Below, piece after piece: positions 53,712 to 63,111 of a DNA stretch of 64,000 nt (within the stretch, counting starts at the first letter, position 1; every line of letters begins with the position of its first letter). The position numbers were made by a program, and so were the translations under genes. This DNA comes from Stenotrophomonas rhizophila (GTDB lineage: Bacteria > Pseudomonadota > Gammaproteobacteria > Xanthomonadales > Xanthomonadaceae). The DNA is taken from the NCBI RefSeq assembly GCF_001704155.1, contig NZ_CP016294.1, positions 1,423,501-1,487,500 on the forward strand, written 5' to 3'. The notes beneath the pieces are model-generated. The model worked only from the letters and a program-made list of their open reading frames with translations, searched no databases and was not told the DNA's origin.

Positions 53712-56679
53712 GCGCAGTCATCTGGCGCTTGCCCTCTGCACGCTGCTTGCGCCGACCGGGGCAGCGGAGGCCGCCGAGCCCGCAGAGGCGGCTGAAGAAG
53801 CAGCTGCGACGGGATCGCCGTCACAGGGTTCCAACGCGCGCACGCTGGACAAGGTCTCCGTACTCGGCTCGCAGATTGCCGGCGGCGGTGCGCAGGCGGC
53901 ATTGCCGGTGGTCGCGGTGGATCGCGAGCAGATCGATGCCACCCTTGCCACCAACGGCAACGAGCTGTTCCGCAGCCTGCCGCAGTTTGGCGATGTAGCC
54001 ATTACGGAGAAAGGCACCACCAACGCAGGCCGCAACTCCAACGTCGCACGCGGTGACGTGGGCTCCATCAACCTGCGCAACCTGGGCTCGAAGTACACGC
54101 TGCTGCTGGTCAATGGCCGCCGCACCGTGCAGCACCCGATCAGCAACAGCGGCGATGACACCACCTACAACGCCAACGCCATTCCGGTCTTCGGACTGGA
54201 ACGGGTCAACCTGCTGCTGGACGGCGCGGCCTCCATCTACGGTTCCGATGCCGTGGCCGGCGTGGTCGACCTGGTGATGCCGAGCAACCTGGCAGATGGC
54301 GGCGGCGTTCGCCTGAACTACGGCAAGGTGGCCGATGGGCACCGCGAAGAGGTATCGCTGGACGGGTACTTCGGCAGCGATTTCAGCGAAGGGCGCGGCA
54401 ACCTTTCGGTGCTCTATGGCTTCTCCAGGCGGACCTCGCAGCTCAATTCCGATGCCTGGTTCACCGCCACCGACGGCCGCCGCCCGCTGGGCGATGGCAC
54501 CAGCGTGCCGGACCCGAACGGGACCACCGGCTTCAGCACCCGAACGCCGTGGGGGCATTTCGATACCTATACCGGCAGCCGGCGCACCGGCAGCTGGTAC
54601 GTCAATCCCACCACCGGTGCGTTGACCTCCGGCACGGTGCCCACGCGCTATCACTACGATTCGGCGGCTGAGCCGGGCATCACCACGTCACCGGCCATCC
54701 GCAAGGGCAACGTGTTTGCCACCGGACGCTTCGACGTCAACGACAGCCTGCAGCTGTTCGGCGAGCTGGGTTACTACCGTGCCACTTCCGAATCGTGGGT
54801 GAGCAGCGAGTCGGGCTTTGGCGGTGATGGCTTCCTGCTGCATATCCGCCCGGATGCGTACTGGGTTCCGCAAGCGCTGCGTGGTGCCGATGCGATCCGG
54901 CTGCTCAACTACCAGTTCGCCGATTCGGGCATCCGCCGGGTGAAGGTGGACAACGACCAGTCGCGGGTCCTGCTGGGCGTGCGTGGCTGGACCGAGGGCG
55001 GCTGGAACTGGGAAACCGCGTTGCTGTACTCACGCGCGCGCAGTACCGATACGCAGCAGGGCGGGCTGACGGATGCCTTCATCGAAGCGGTGAACCGCAC
55101 CGACGCCAGTGCCTACAACCCGTTCAGCGGCGGCGACCCCGCCAGCATCCGGGTGGGCGATGCCACGCCGTACGACACCTCGTCATTCATCGGCGAGGCG
55201 ACCCGCGAAGGCACCACGGAACTGGCGCTGTGGGACTTCAAGGTGAACCGTTCCGACCTGCTGACCTGGTATGCGGGCGACATCGGCATGGCAGCGGGGG
55301 TGGAGTACCGGTATGAAAGCCGCCGGGATGACCGCGACGAGAACATCGATGGCAGCAACCCCTACACCGACTGGTATACCGGTACGGTCGCCGCCAGCAA
55401 CATCTTCACCCACAGCCCGCGCCCGGATGTGCGCGGCAGCCGCAACGTCAAATCGGCGCTGATCGAATTCGCGGTGCCACTGGTGTCGCCGGCGCAGGGC
55501 ATCCCGCTGGTACAGTCGCTCGACCTGCAGCTTGCCGGCCGTTGGGAGGATTACAGCGACGCCGGCAAGGTCGGCAAGCCTAAACTGGCAGCGGCCTGGA
55601 AGGTGGTGGACAGCCTGCTGCTGCGTGGCTCGGTCAGCGGCGGCTTCCGTGCACCGGGACTGGAGCTGGTGAACTCGCCGCCGACCTATGGCTTTGGCTT
55701 CAACAACGACGCGGTCCGCTGCCATGCGCTGGTCACCAAGGGCGCGCAGCCCGATTACACCGCCTGCTTGAATGCCTTCAGCAGCGGTTCGTCGGTGAAG
55801 CCGTCGGTGAGCTCCGTGACCTCGTACGGCGACGACGTCAAACCGGAGACCACCCGCCAATCCTCGTGGGGCGTGGTGTTCGAGCCGCAGTTCCTGCCCG
55901 AACGACTGGGCGCTATCAGCCTGAGCGTGGATGCCTGGCGGGTGAAGGTGGAGAACCCCATCAGCACCATGGGTGAGGAACTGCTGTACGACGCGTACCT
56001 GCGCGTGGTGGAAGGCAGCAGCAACCCGAACGTGGTGCGGGCGGCGGTGACGGCGGAGGATATCGCGCAGTTCGAAGGCTCCGGCCTGGCGCCGGCTGGC
56101 GTGGTGACGCACATCTACAACCGCTACCAGAATCGTCGGCCACTTACCGCGTCGGGCGTGGACTACAACGTCGGCTGGCGCCTGCCGGAAACGTCGTGGG
56201 GCAACTTCTCGCTGCTGATCAGTGCCAGCCAGCTCAAGGAGTACACCCAGCAGAAACCAGCCGAAATACAGCAGGTGGCTGCGGCCATCGCCAGCGGGCA
56301 GCTGGACATCCTCGTGCCCGACCTGGGCGCGGCCAACGAGGTGGGCATCAACGGCGCGAAGCCGGAATGGCGGGCCAGTGCCACCTTGATCTGGAACCTG
56401 CAGGACTGGACGGTGCGGCTGCGCGATGACTACATCGACAGCGTGACCGCCGGTGCTTACGCCGACCGCACGCCGTTCGTGGTCGGCTCCACGCAACGCT
56501 GGGCGCTGTCGGTAAAGAAGGAGTTCACCCGAGGGCGGTTGAGTGGCACCGCAGTGGAAGTAGGCGCGCGAAACCTGTTCGACAAAGAGCCGCCGCTGAG
56601 CGCCACCGGCAACTACCTGAGCGCGCTTCACGAATCCTACGGACGCTACCTCCACCTCGGTATTTCGAAGAACTGGTGA
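53692..56679 (+). CDS. TonB-dependent outer-membrane receptor
   Basis: A 995-residue receptor with a signal peptide (LALALCTLLAPTGAA) and a low-complexity Ala/Glu linker. The plug domain has LDKVSVLGSQIAGG near residue 53, NLRNLGSKYTLLLVNGRR near 125, and IYGSDAVAGVVDLV near 182. A beta-barrel of about 22 strands follows, ending HLGISKNW. The terminal residue is Trp rather than the usual Phe. The substrate is unknown. It overlaps the OsmC-like gene at its start, and the DUF1684 lipoprotein gene starts right after its stop, so the three genes form one operon. ATG 53692 has a gagg ribosome site. Confidence 0.9.
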   Translation: MRTLRAKRSHLALALCTLLAPTGAAEAAEPAEAAEEAAATGSPSQGSNARTLDKVSVLGSQIAGGGAQAALPVVAVDREQIDATLATNGNELFRSLPQFGDVAITEKGTTNAGRNSNVARGDVGSINLRNLGSKYTLLLVNGRRTVQHPISNSGDDTTYNANAIPVFGLERVNLLLDGAASIYGSDAVAGVVDLVMPSNLADGGGVRLNYGKVADGHREEVSLDGYFGSDFSEGRGNLSVLYGFSRRTSQLNSDAWFTATDGRRPLGDGTSVPDPNGTTGFSTRTPWGHFDTYTGSRRTGSWYVNPTTGALTSGTVPTRYHYDSAAEPGITTSPAIRKGNVFATGRFDVNDSLQLFGELGYYRATSESWVSSESGFGGDGFLLHIRPDAYWVPQALRGADAIRLLNYQFADSGIRRVKVDNDQSRVLLGVRGWTEGGWNWETALLYSRARSTDTQQGGLTDAFIEAVNRTDASAYNPFSGGDPASIRVGDATPYDTSSFIGEATREGTTELALWDFKVNRSDLLTWYAGDIGMAAGVEYRYESRRDDRDENIDGSNPYTDWYTGTVAASNIFTHSPRPDVRGSRNVKSALIEFAVPLVSPAQGIPLVQSLDLQLAGRWEDYSDAGKVGKPKLAAAWKVVDSLLLRGSVSGGFRAPGLELVNSPPTYGFGFNNDAVRCHALVTKGAQPDYTACLNAFSSGSSVKPSVSSVTSYGDDVKPETTRQSSWGVVFEPQFLPERLGAISLSVDAWRVKVENPISTMGEELLYDAYLRVVEGSSNPNVVRAAVTAEDIAQFEGSGLAPAGVVTHIYNRYQNRRPLTASGVDYNVGWRLPETSWGNFSLLISASQLKEYTQQKPAEIQQVAAAIASGQLDILVPDLGAANEVGINGAKPEWRASATLIWNLQDWTVRLRDDYIDSVTAGAYADRTPFVVGSTQRWALSVKKEFTRGRLSGTAVEVGARNLFDKEPPLSATGNYLSALHESYGRYLHLGISKNW

Positions 56680-56684
56680 ACATC

Positions 56685-57659
56685 ATGAAGACGCACGCAG
56701 TCGTTTCGCTGTTCGTGGTCACCCTGCTCGCAACCGCGTGCAGTCCGCAGGACCGGGCCACAGGGGTGCCATCCGCATCCGCGGCCGCAGCCGCGGCGCT
56801 GGATTTCCAGGACCAACAGACGCAGTGGGTCCGAGAACGCAGCGCGGACCTGAGCAAGCCGGATGGCTGGACCAGCCTGATCGGGCTGCACTGGATCGAA
56901 GCAGGCAAGCGCAGCGTGGGTGGGGGCGCGGACAATGCGATCCGCCTGTCCATTGCGCCGGATCGACTGGGCGATGTGGAGCAGCGCGCCGATGGCCTGT
57001 ACTTCGAGGTCGCCGAAGGCGTACCCATTACGATTGACGGCAAGCCGGTACAGGGCGAAGTGCGTCTGGATCCGGAGGGGGCAGGCGGTGGAACCAAACT
57101 GGCCTACGACGAGGGCAGGGGCCAGATCACCGCGATCAAGCGCGGTCAGCGCCTTGCCCTGCGCGTGCGCCATGCGGACGCGCAGGCACGGCGGGACTTC
57201 GCAGGCCTGGATTTCTTCCCGGCCGATGAGGCCTGGCGCGTGCAGGCACGGTTCGTGCCGCACCCGGCCGGCAGGACGCTTCCCATCGTCAACGTGCTGG
57301 GCGAGGTCGCCGACAATCCCAATCCGGGCTATGTGGTGTTTGAGAAGGATGGGCATGAGTGGCGGCTGGAAGCACTGGGCGACCCGGCCAAGGGCTTGAA
57401 CCTGATGTTCCAGGACCAGACCACGGGCAGGCTCACCTACGGGGTGGGGCGCTACCTGCGCACCGACCCGGTCGCGGCGGACGGCACGGTGGTGGTGGAT
57501 TTCAACCGCGCGCACAACCCGCCCTGTGCGTACACGGAATTCGCCACGTGCCCGCTGCCGCCCCCGGAGAACCGCCTGGCCCTGCAGGATGGCAACGGCG
57601 AACGCACGCGGCTGGCGGTGCTGGCCGGGGAGAAGAAGTATGCGGGGGCAAATCACTGA
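56685..57659 (+). CDS. DUF1684 lipoprotein
   Basis: A 324-residue protein with lipobox LLATAC (Cys 16) and the DUF1684 signature GLHWIEAGKRSVG near residue 68, plus NRAHNPPCAYTEFATCPLPP near 285. DUF1684 has no established function. Conserved Asn, His, Pro and Cys in the last motif suggest an enzyme site. ATG 56685 starts the lipoprotein signal directly; the in-frame GTG 56676 would overlap the receptor stop. It is the last gene of the OsmC/receptor operon. Both this protein and the OsmC-like protein should face the periplasm. Confidence 0.85.
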   Translation: MKTHAVVSLFVVTLLATACSPQDRATGVPSASAAAAAALDFQDQQTQWVRERSADLSKPDGWTSLIGLHWIEAGKRSVGGGADNAIRLSIAPDRLGDVEQRADGLYFEVAEGVPITIDGKPVQGEVRLDPEGAGGGTKLAYDEGRGQITAIKRGQRLALRVRHADAQARRDFAGLDFFPADEAWRVQARFVPHPAGRTLPIVNVLGEVADNPNPGYVVFEKDGHEWRLEALGDPAKGLNLMFQDQTTGRLTYGVGRYLRTDPVAADGTVVVDFNRAHNPPCAYTEFATCPLPPPENRLALQDGNGERTRLAVLAGEKKYAGANH

Positions 57660-57793
57660 TCATCCCCGACGATGCGGCAATGGCTGCCGGCTGAACAGCC
57701 CGTGCGGCGTTGACGCTACATCCACGGCTTTTCACAAGGGGTTCCCGGCACCGCGCAGACACTGGCGCTACGTCATGAAGCGAGGAGCCAACC

Positions 57794-58153
57794 ATGAATC
57801 TCTCTACCCGAAACGTGCTGTGTGCAGCCGCCCTGATGGCATCGGTGTTCAGCGCCAGCGCCCAGACCTACGGGCCGAAGGATGAAGGGCGCCGCTTCAA
57901 CGATGGCACCAAGGTGGTCTGCAAGAACGTCGAAGTGCAGCGCAACAGCCGCGACCCGAACCGCATTGCCGGTACCGCCACCGGTGCGGTGGTCGGTGGC
58001 CTGCTGGGCAACCAGGTGGGCGGCGGCAGCGGCAAGAAGATCGCCACCGTGGCGGGCGCCGTAGCCGGCGGCGCGGCGGGTCGCCAGATCCAGGGCAACT
58101 CGCAGAGCAAGAACGGCGACCGCGTGGTGGAGCGCCAGTGCTATCGCCGCTGA
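57794..58153 (+). CDS. Glycine-zipper 2TM surface-antigen-like protein
   Basis: A 119-residue protein with a signal peptide (ALMASVFSASAQT) and a glycine zipper from about residue 58 to 95 (GTATGAVVGGLLGNQVGG, then VAGAVAGGAAGR), as in 17-kDa antigen or SlyB-type proteins. Two cysteines (VVCKNV, RQCYRR) may pair. The ribosome site gagga lies upstream of ATG 57794. Followed by an intrinsic terminator. Confidence 0.85.
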   Translation: MNLSTRNVLCAAALMASVFSASAQTYGPKDEGRRFNDGTKVVCKNVEVQRNSRDPNRIAGTATGAVVGGLLGNQVGGGSGKKIATVAGAVAGGAAGRQIQGNSQSKNGDRVVERQCYRR

Positions 58154-58185
58154 CGCGGTGAGAGTAAAGGCGTCAGCATCAGTCC

Positions 58186-58210
58186 AAGGGCTGGCCAAGT
58201 GCCAGCCCTT
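58186..58210 (+). terminator. Intrinsic terminator
   Basis: AAGGGCTGGC (58186-58195), loop caagt, GCCAGCCCTT (58201-58210), then TTCC. Ends the glycine-zipper gene. Confidence 0.9.
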
Positions 58211-58364
58211 TTCCATGTTCCCGTGTCCGCAGGGGTCTTCACGCGCGCTGAACACGACCGCATGCATTTTTTGACTGCAAATCGGGGGATTTGATCCGAG
58301 GCAGCAGTCCCTTAGGCTGATACTGTGGAAGCCGGGGGTGCCTGCTCGTTGGGGAGTTCCTCCT

Positions 58365-61300
58365 ATGCGCGTTCTGCCCTGGTTGCTCTATTGCGCCGCC
58401 TTGGTGGCGGTGCCGTGCCCTGCTTCTGCCGAGTCAACGCCGCAGGGGTATCGCGAAGGCTGTGATCGTACGAGTACGGCCAATTACAGCGGGTACATGT
58501 CGCCCGGATGGAATACCAGTTCGCCCAAGGCGATGATCTTTGCCTCGGACAGCCAGTATCCACGGACGCTGGACAACCCTCATGACCCAACGGGCGCCGC
58601 GCAGGCGCTGCGCAGGGTGGTGGCCGATATCGCCGACTACCGGAGACGCGTAAGCGGACCGGTGCCGCTGGTGGTGAACGGCGACATCACAGAGCACGCC
58701 CACGGCGATCAGCGCGCCTTCGTCCAGGGTCTGTTTCCGCAGCTCGCCGGCGGCTCGGGAGAGGCGTTGATCCTGCCCGGCCTCGGCAACCATGACTACG
58801 GCAACAATGTCGATGATTGCGTGAACAACGGCTGCGCGCGCGACGCCATCTGCGACCACATTCACTGGGTGGACGAGGTAGGGCCGGTAACCGAGGACTA
58901 TCACTATGCCAAGCCCGTACATGAGGGCAGCTACTCGTACATGGTGTACGTGGGTGCGGTGGCCCTGATCCAGTTGAATGACTCGCCCTTCTACGAGCGC
59001 GAGTTCGAATCCGGGTCCGGTCTTCCCTTGGACCCCAAGATCAAGTTCAAGGTCACCAGCTCGTTACGTTGGCTCGAAGGCGCGTTGCGAAAGGCCCGGC
59101 TGGACAACAAGCACATCTTCCTCAACCTGCACAAACGCAACGCATGGCCCGCCGGGGATGCCGCGCGCTTCAAACGCCTCATTCAATCCTACGGCGTGCT
59201 GGCGGCGTTCGCCGGGCACTATCACACGGATCTCGGTCATGTGTCGGGAACCGCGGAGAACTTCGGGACAGTGCCGGTTTTCCAAAGCGGTGCGCTCTTC
59301 AACGAGACGTATCTGATCGTGGAAATGGACTACGCGAGCTCGCAGTTTCTGGTCTACAGCGTTCACCCCGGCGAGGGGCATGCGGCCCGGCGGCTGGTTG
59401 GCGAGTACCCTTTGAAAGAGCCGCCCCCTCTGCCGCCGATCGACTTCTCAGACGCTGCGGTAGTGCTCTATGAGGGAAGCAATGCGACCCAGGAAGTGAT
59501 CTGTCGTCGGACGCTTCCGTTCAGCGCATTCAACCTGGGCGGGAACTCCGGCTGCATCAATGACGAGGCACGCTCGCTGCGTATTCTCAAGGCGAAGAAG
59601 GGAGCCATGATTCGCCTGTTCGGCGGGTTCCACCACGTACGTGGGGAGGGCTATGCTTTCATCTACATCACCCGCGACATCACCTTGCCGCAGACCGTCG
59701 CAAGTTTCGATACCGCCGCCTCCGGTGACGGGTGGCGACTGGTCAAGTTCGGTGGCGATACGCTTGATGGAAAGGTGTCGAGCATGGCCGTGTTCGAAGA
59801 CTTCAATGCCGGGAAGAGCGAAATGACGCTTTTCGAGGGGAACAACCTCAGCCAGCATTCCATCTGCACCAAGCCCATCGCGCACGACGTGCGCTTCAAC
59901 ATGGAATCGGGCGATGGAGCGGGATGCATCAACGACGAGGCGCGGTCGGGTGCATGGTTCAAGGCGAAGGCTGGCATGGAGGTGTGCTATTACGGCGCAT
60001 GGAATCAGAGTCACAGCGAGGGGCACACGTGCATCAATGCGCACCGTGACCTGCCCCTGATCGTCATCGGCTCGTTCGACCACAACTACACCGCGCCCGA
60101 TGGCAGTTACAGCATCCGCAGCTACGGCGACGTCGACGGAAAAATTTCCAGCATGTGGGCGGAGAACCTGTTCCCCTATCCGCCGGCCAATACGATGCCG
60201 GGTTGCGCCCCCACCCTGACCCGATCGCTCAAAAGTCACATCACCGCTGGCTGGAACAGCCGTTCGCCGCGCTGGCTGGTGGTTGCGAGCGATCCGGAAT
60301 ACAGCGGGGCGCTGCGCGCAGTGGACACCACGAAACGCGGGCAGCCGGGTGCCGCATTCGACGACCCGGCCTACGATACGTTGAAGGCCGTGTTCGCCGA
60401 CATCAGTGCGTTCCGCAAGGCTAAAGCCAGCGATGGGCCGGTTCCGCTGATCGTCAATGGCGACAATACCGATGGCGGCCTCGAATACGAGCGCTACACC
60501 ATGCAGGCGCTGTACCCGACGCTGGCCGGCGGCAACGGCGAGCCGTTGTTCCTTCCGGGATTGGGCAATCGCGACTACAACGACAACGTAGACATCTGCT
60601 TGTCAGAGGGCAAGAACTTCTGCGTGCGCGACAGCATCTGCGATACGCTTCAGTGGGTGGACGAGATCAAGCCCGTCACCCAGGACTATCACCACGGCGA
60701 ACACGTCAACGGTGGTATCAATGTCCACGACGGCAGCTACTCGTACATGGTGTATGTCGGCGACGTGGCGATGATCCAGCTCAACGAGTCCCCCTTGTAT
60801 GAGCGCACCATCGTGAACATGAGGGAAAACGGTCGCACCGAGTTCGCGGTGCGCAATGCATTGACCTGGTTGGAGGGCGCCCTGCGTGCGGCGCGTATTG
60901 CCGACAAGCGCATCCTGATCAACCTGCATCGTCGAGGCGAGTGGGGGCAAGGCGACTACACGCGATTCAGGAGGATGATCGAGCAGTACGGCGTCCAGGC
61001 GGCGTTCGTGGGGCATGAGCATGCCATGCTGGGGGAGGTCCATGGCATGGTCCATTTCGGCAACGTGCCTGTCTTCAAGAGCGGCGCACTGGCCAATGGA
61101 AGCTACCTGATCGTTGAGATGCAGTACGCAACGAATAAGTTCATCGTCTACAAGGTTCCGCCTGCCGCGGGGCACGCGGCCCGCGTGAAGGTAGGCGAAT
61201 ACCCGCTTAGGCCCGAGCCAGCGCTGCCCGGGATCGACTTCAGTGACAGCATGATGGTCGCGTTCGAAGGGAACGATGGAACCCAGGATGAGTTGTGCCG

Positions 61301-62348
61301 GGTTGCGATTCCATTTTCCCCGTTCAATCTGCAGGGCGCGCATGGCTGCGACAACGACGAGATCCGGTCACTGCGCATTCTCAAGGCTCCCAAGGATACG
61401 GTGATCCGGCTATATGGGGCGTGGGACCACCAGCAGTCTGAAGGCCATGCGTTGATCACGCTGACCCAGGACGTCCTGCTTCCCGTCACCGTGGGCAGTT
61501 TCGATCGCAATCTGACCACCTCCAGCTACACGGTCCACAAGATGGGCAGCACCGTGTTGGATGGCAAGGTGTCGAGCATCTCGATGGGCACGGAAGAGGG
61601 TGATTTCACCGAGCCTCGGGTGGTGTTTTACGAAGGCAACAATGGCACAGAGGACGTGGTCTGCGAAATCCTGCTGCCCTTCCAGCCATTCGACCTCAAC
61701 GGACCGCACGGTTGCGACAACGATGAGATCAAGTCGATGCGGATCATGAAGGCTGTCAAGGGCACCATGTTCCGGGCATTCGGCAACTGGGGGCACGGCA
61801 AAGACCAGGGGTACACCTTCGTCACCGTGCTCAAGGACATCAATGCCCCCGTGCTGGTTGGCAGCTTCGACCGCAGCTATACCAACGATACGGTAAGGGT
61901 CGAGAAGCATGGCAGCGATGTGCTGGATGGGAAGATCTCCAGCATGTCGATGTTCGGCGACAGCTATGTCGAGCTGTTCTCCAGGAACAACCAATCCGGA
62001 AAGATCTGCACGCATCGTGTAACCGATGGCCATGCCTTCGACTTCGGCGCCGGCGAAGGGAGCGAGTGTCCTGATGATGCCGCAAGGTCGGCGATCTGGC
62101 ACTTCCCGCTGCCAGGAATGGAGCTGTGCTACTACGGCGGCACCGGGCAGGGCGTCAGCCTTGGCCATACGTGCATCCGGGCAATCAAGGCCAACAGTGC
62201 CCTCATAAAAATCAACAGCTTCGATACGCCGGTGACCGGCCCGGATGGCGCGTACACGATCAAGGCCCATGGCGAGCCGATTGATGGGCTGGTATCCAGC
62301 ATGTCGGTCGAGGATACGGCGGCCCGCAACCCGGGAGAGGAACCTTGA
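58365..62348 (+). CDS. Giant secreted protein: duplicated metallophosphoesterase plus crystallin-like repeats
   Basis: A 1,327-residue protein with a signal peptide (PWLLYCAALVAVPCPASA). Two calcineurin-like phosphoesterase units, about residues 35-355 and 620-950, are each followed by beta/gamma-crystallin-like Greek-key modules (VVLYEGSNATQEV, VAFEGNDGTQDEL, VVFYEGNNGTEDV and others). Unit 1 has ASDSQ (Asp 62), NGD (Asp 107), GNHD (142-144) and GHYH (285-287). Unit 2 has ASDPE (Asp 643), NGD (Asp 700), GNRD (735-737) and GHEH (884-886). The first metal motif is DxQ or DxE instead of DxH, and unit 2 lost the catalytic His. The start is ATG 58365 with ggggag upstream. Convergent with the regulator gene four bases downstream. 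Confidence 0.8.
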   Translation: MRVLPWLLYCAALVAVPCPASAESTPQGYREGCDRTSTANYSGYMSPGWNTSSPKAMIFASDSQYPRTLDNPHDPTGAAQALRRVVADIADYRRRVSGPVPLVVNGDITEHAHGDQRAFVQGLFPQLAGGSGEALILPGLGNHDYGNNVDDCVNNGCARDAICDHIHWVDEVGPVTEDYHYAKPVHEGSYSYMVYVGAVALIQLNDSPFYEREFESGSGLPLDPKIKFKVTSSLRWLEGALRKARLDNKHIFLNLHKRNAWPAGDAARFKRLIQSYGVLAAFAGHYHTDLGHVSGTAENFGTVPVFQSGALFNETYLIVEMDYASSQFLVYSVHPGEGHAARRLVGEYPLKEPPPLPPIDFSDAAVVLYEGSNATQEVICRRTLPFSAFNLGGNSGCINDEARSLRILKAKKGAMIRLFGGFHHVRGEGYAFIYITRDITLPQTVASFDTAASGDGWRLVKFGGDTLDGKVSSMAVFEDFNAGKSEMTLFEGNNLSQHSICTKPIAHDVRFNMESGDGAGCINDEARSGAWFKAKAGMEVCYYGAWNQSHSEGHTCINAHRDLPLIVIGSFDHNYTAPDGSYSIRSYGDVDGKISSMWAENLFPYPPANTMPGCAPTLTRSLKSHITAGWNSRSPRWLVVASDPEYSGALRAVDTTKRGQPGAAFDDPAYDTLKAVFADISAFRKAKASDGPVPLIVNGDNTDGGLEYERYTMQALYPTLAGGNGEPLFLPGLGNRDYNDNVDICLSEGKNFCVRDSICDTLQWVDEIKPVTQDYHHGEHVNGGINVHDGSYSYMVYVGDVAMIQLNESPLYERTIVNMRENGRTEFAVRNALTWLEGALRAARIADKRILINLHRRGEWGQGDYTRFRRMIEQYGVQAAFVGHEHAMLGEVHGMVHFGNVPVFKSGALANGSYLIVEMQYATNKFIVYKVPPAAGHAARVKVGEYPLRPEPALPGIDFSDSMMVAFEGNDGTQDELCRVAIPFSPFNLQGAHGCDNDEIRSLRILKAPKDTVIRLYGAWDHQQSEGHALITLTQDVLLPVTVGSFDRNLTTSSYTVHKMGSTVLDGKVSSISMGTEEGDFTEPRVVFYEGNNGTEDVVCEILLPFQPFDLNGPHGCDNDEIKSMRIMKAVKGTMFRAFGNWGHGKDQGYTFVTVLKDINAPVLVGSFDRSYTNDTVRVEKHGSDVLDGKISSMSMFGDSYVELFSRNNQSGKICTHRVTDGHAFDFGAGEGSECPDDAARSAIWHFPLPGMELCYYGGTGQGVSLGHTCIRAIKANSALIKINSFDTPVTGPDGAYTIKAHGEPIDGLVSSMSVEDTAARNPGEEP

Positions 62349-62352
62349 ATGA

Positions 62353-63018
62353 TCAACGCGTTGGCGGGTAGCCCGCGATCGTCCGCGCCCCGGTGATGAT
62401 CATGCGCAGCATCTGCGCGGTCTGTTCGATCATCTCCGGGTCGCGCTCCGGTGGCTGGTCCAGCGCGGTGCCGCCCATGGCGAACACCAGCCGGGTGATC
62501 GCCTTGGCCACCAGGTGCGGCTCGTGCAGCAGCGCGCCGTTGTCGGCATGCGCCAGCCGGATCAGGTCCACGCAGAGCTCTTCTTCGAAGTAGTTCAGTT
62601 CGCGCTCGACGGCCTGCTTGAAGGCATCGGAGCCGGCACTGCCTTCTCGCAGCAATACGTGCAGCAGGCGGTCATCGGCGCGCAGCTGTTCGAAAAACGT
62701 TTCCACCGACAGGCGAATGACACTGCGGTCCGACGATGCCGCGCGCTGGCGCGACTCACCAATGATGGTGCGCAGCGAACGGCCGGCCAGGTCGATCAGG
62801 GCCACGGTCAGTTCGTCCATGTCGCGGAACTGGCGGTAGAACGAGTTCGGGGCGATCCCGGCTTCGCGGGCGACCTCGCGCAGACTCAGGGTCGACACGC
62901 TGCGGTGCGGGCCGATCAGGGTCAGGGCGGCGGCCAGCAGGTCCTCACGTGAAATCGAGGCTTTGCGTGCCGGCAGGGCGTCGTCGTGGACGGTCAGGTG
63001 CGAATCGGGCGGGGTCAT
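62353..63018 (-). CDS. TetR-family regulator, FabR/DesT-like
   Basis: A 221-residue regulator with the helix-turn-helix LSLREVAREAGIAPNSFYRQF near residue 47, very close to the FabR/DesT group that controls unsaturated fatty acid synthesis. The divergent partner is a ferredoxin-type reductase, as in the Pseudomonas desT-desCB locus. That supports a DesT-like role sensing acyl-CoA or membrane composition. Start ATG 63018. A 22-base palindrome lies between the two genes. Confidence 0.85.
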   Translation of the reverse strand: MTPPDSHLTVHDDALPARKASISREDLLAAALTLIGPHRSVSTLSLREVAREAGIAPNSFYRQFRDMDELTVALIDLAGRSLRTIIGESRQRAASSDRSVIRLSVETFFEQLRADDRLLHVLLREGSAGSDAFKQAVERELNYFEEELCVDLIRLAHADNGALLHEPHLVAKAITRLVFAMGGTALDQPPERDPEMIEQTAQMLRMIITGARTIAGYPPTR

Positions 63019-63067
63019 CCAGGGGCCAGACGGTCAAGTCCCTGAATCATAGCCGGTCTGAGTAATA

Positions 63068-63089
63068 TACAACTGTATACACAGCTGTA
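63068..63089. promoter_or_regulatory. 22-bp palindromic operator between regulator and reductase genes
   Basis: tacaactgtatacacagctgta is palindromic at nine of eleven pairs. A likely -10 (tatagt, about 63100-63105) for the reductase gene follows within about 15 bases, so a bound TetR-type repressor would block it. Confidence 0.6.
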
Positions 63090-63111
63090 TGCTCGCCCGT
63101 ATAGTGGCGTC

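Noticed and set aside
58338..58364. GTG 58338 as start of the giant secreted protein
   Set aside because: ATG 58365 has a good ribosome site and begins a normal signal peptide; the extension adds nine residues before it.
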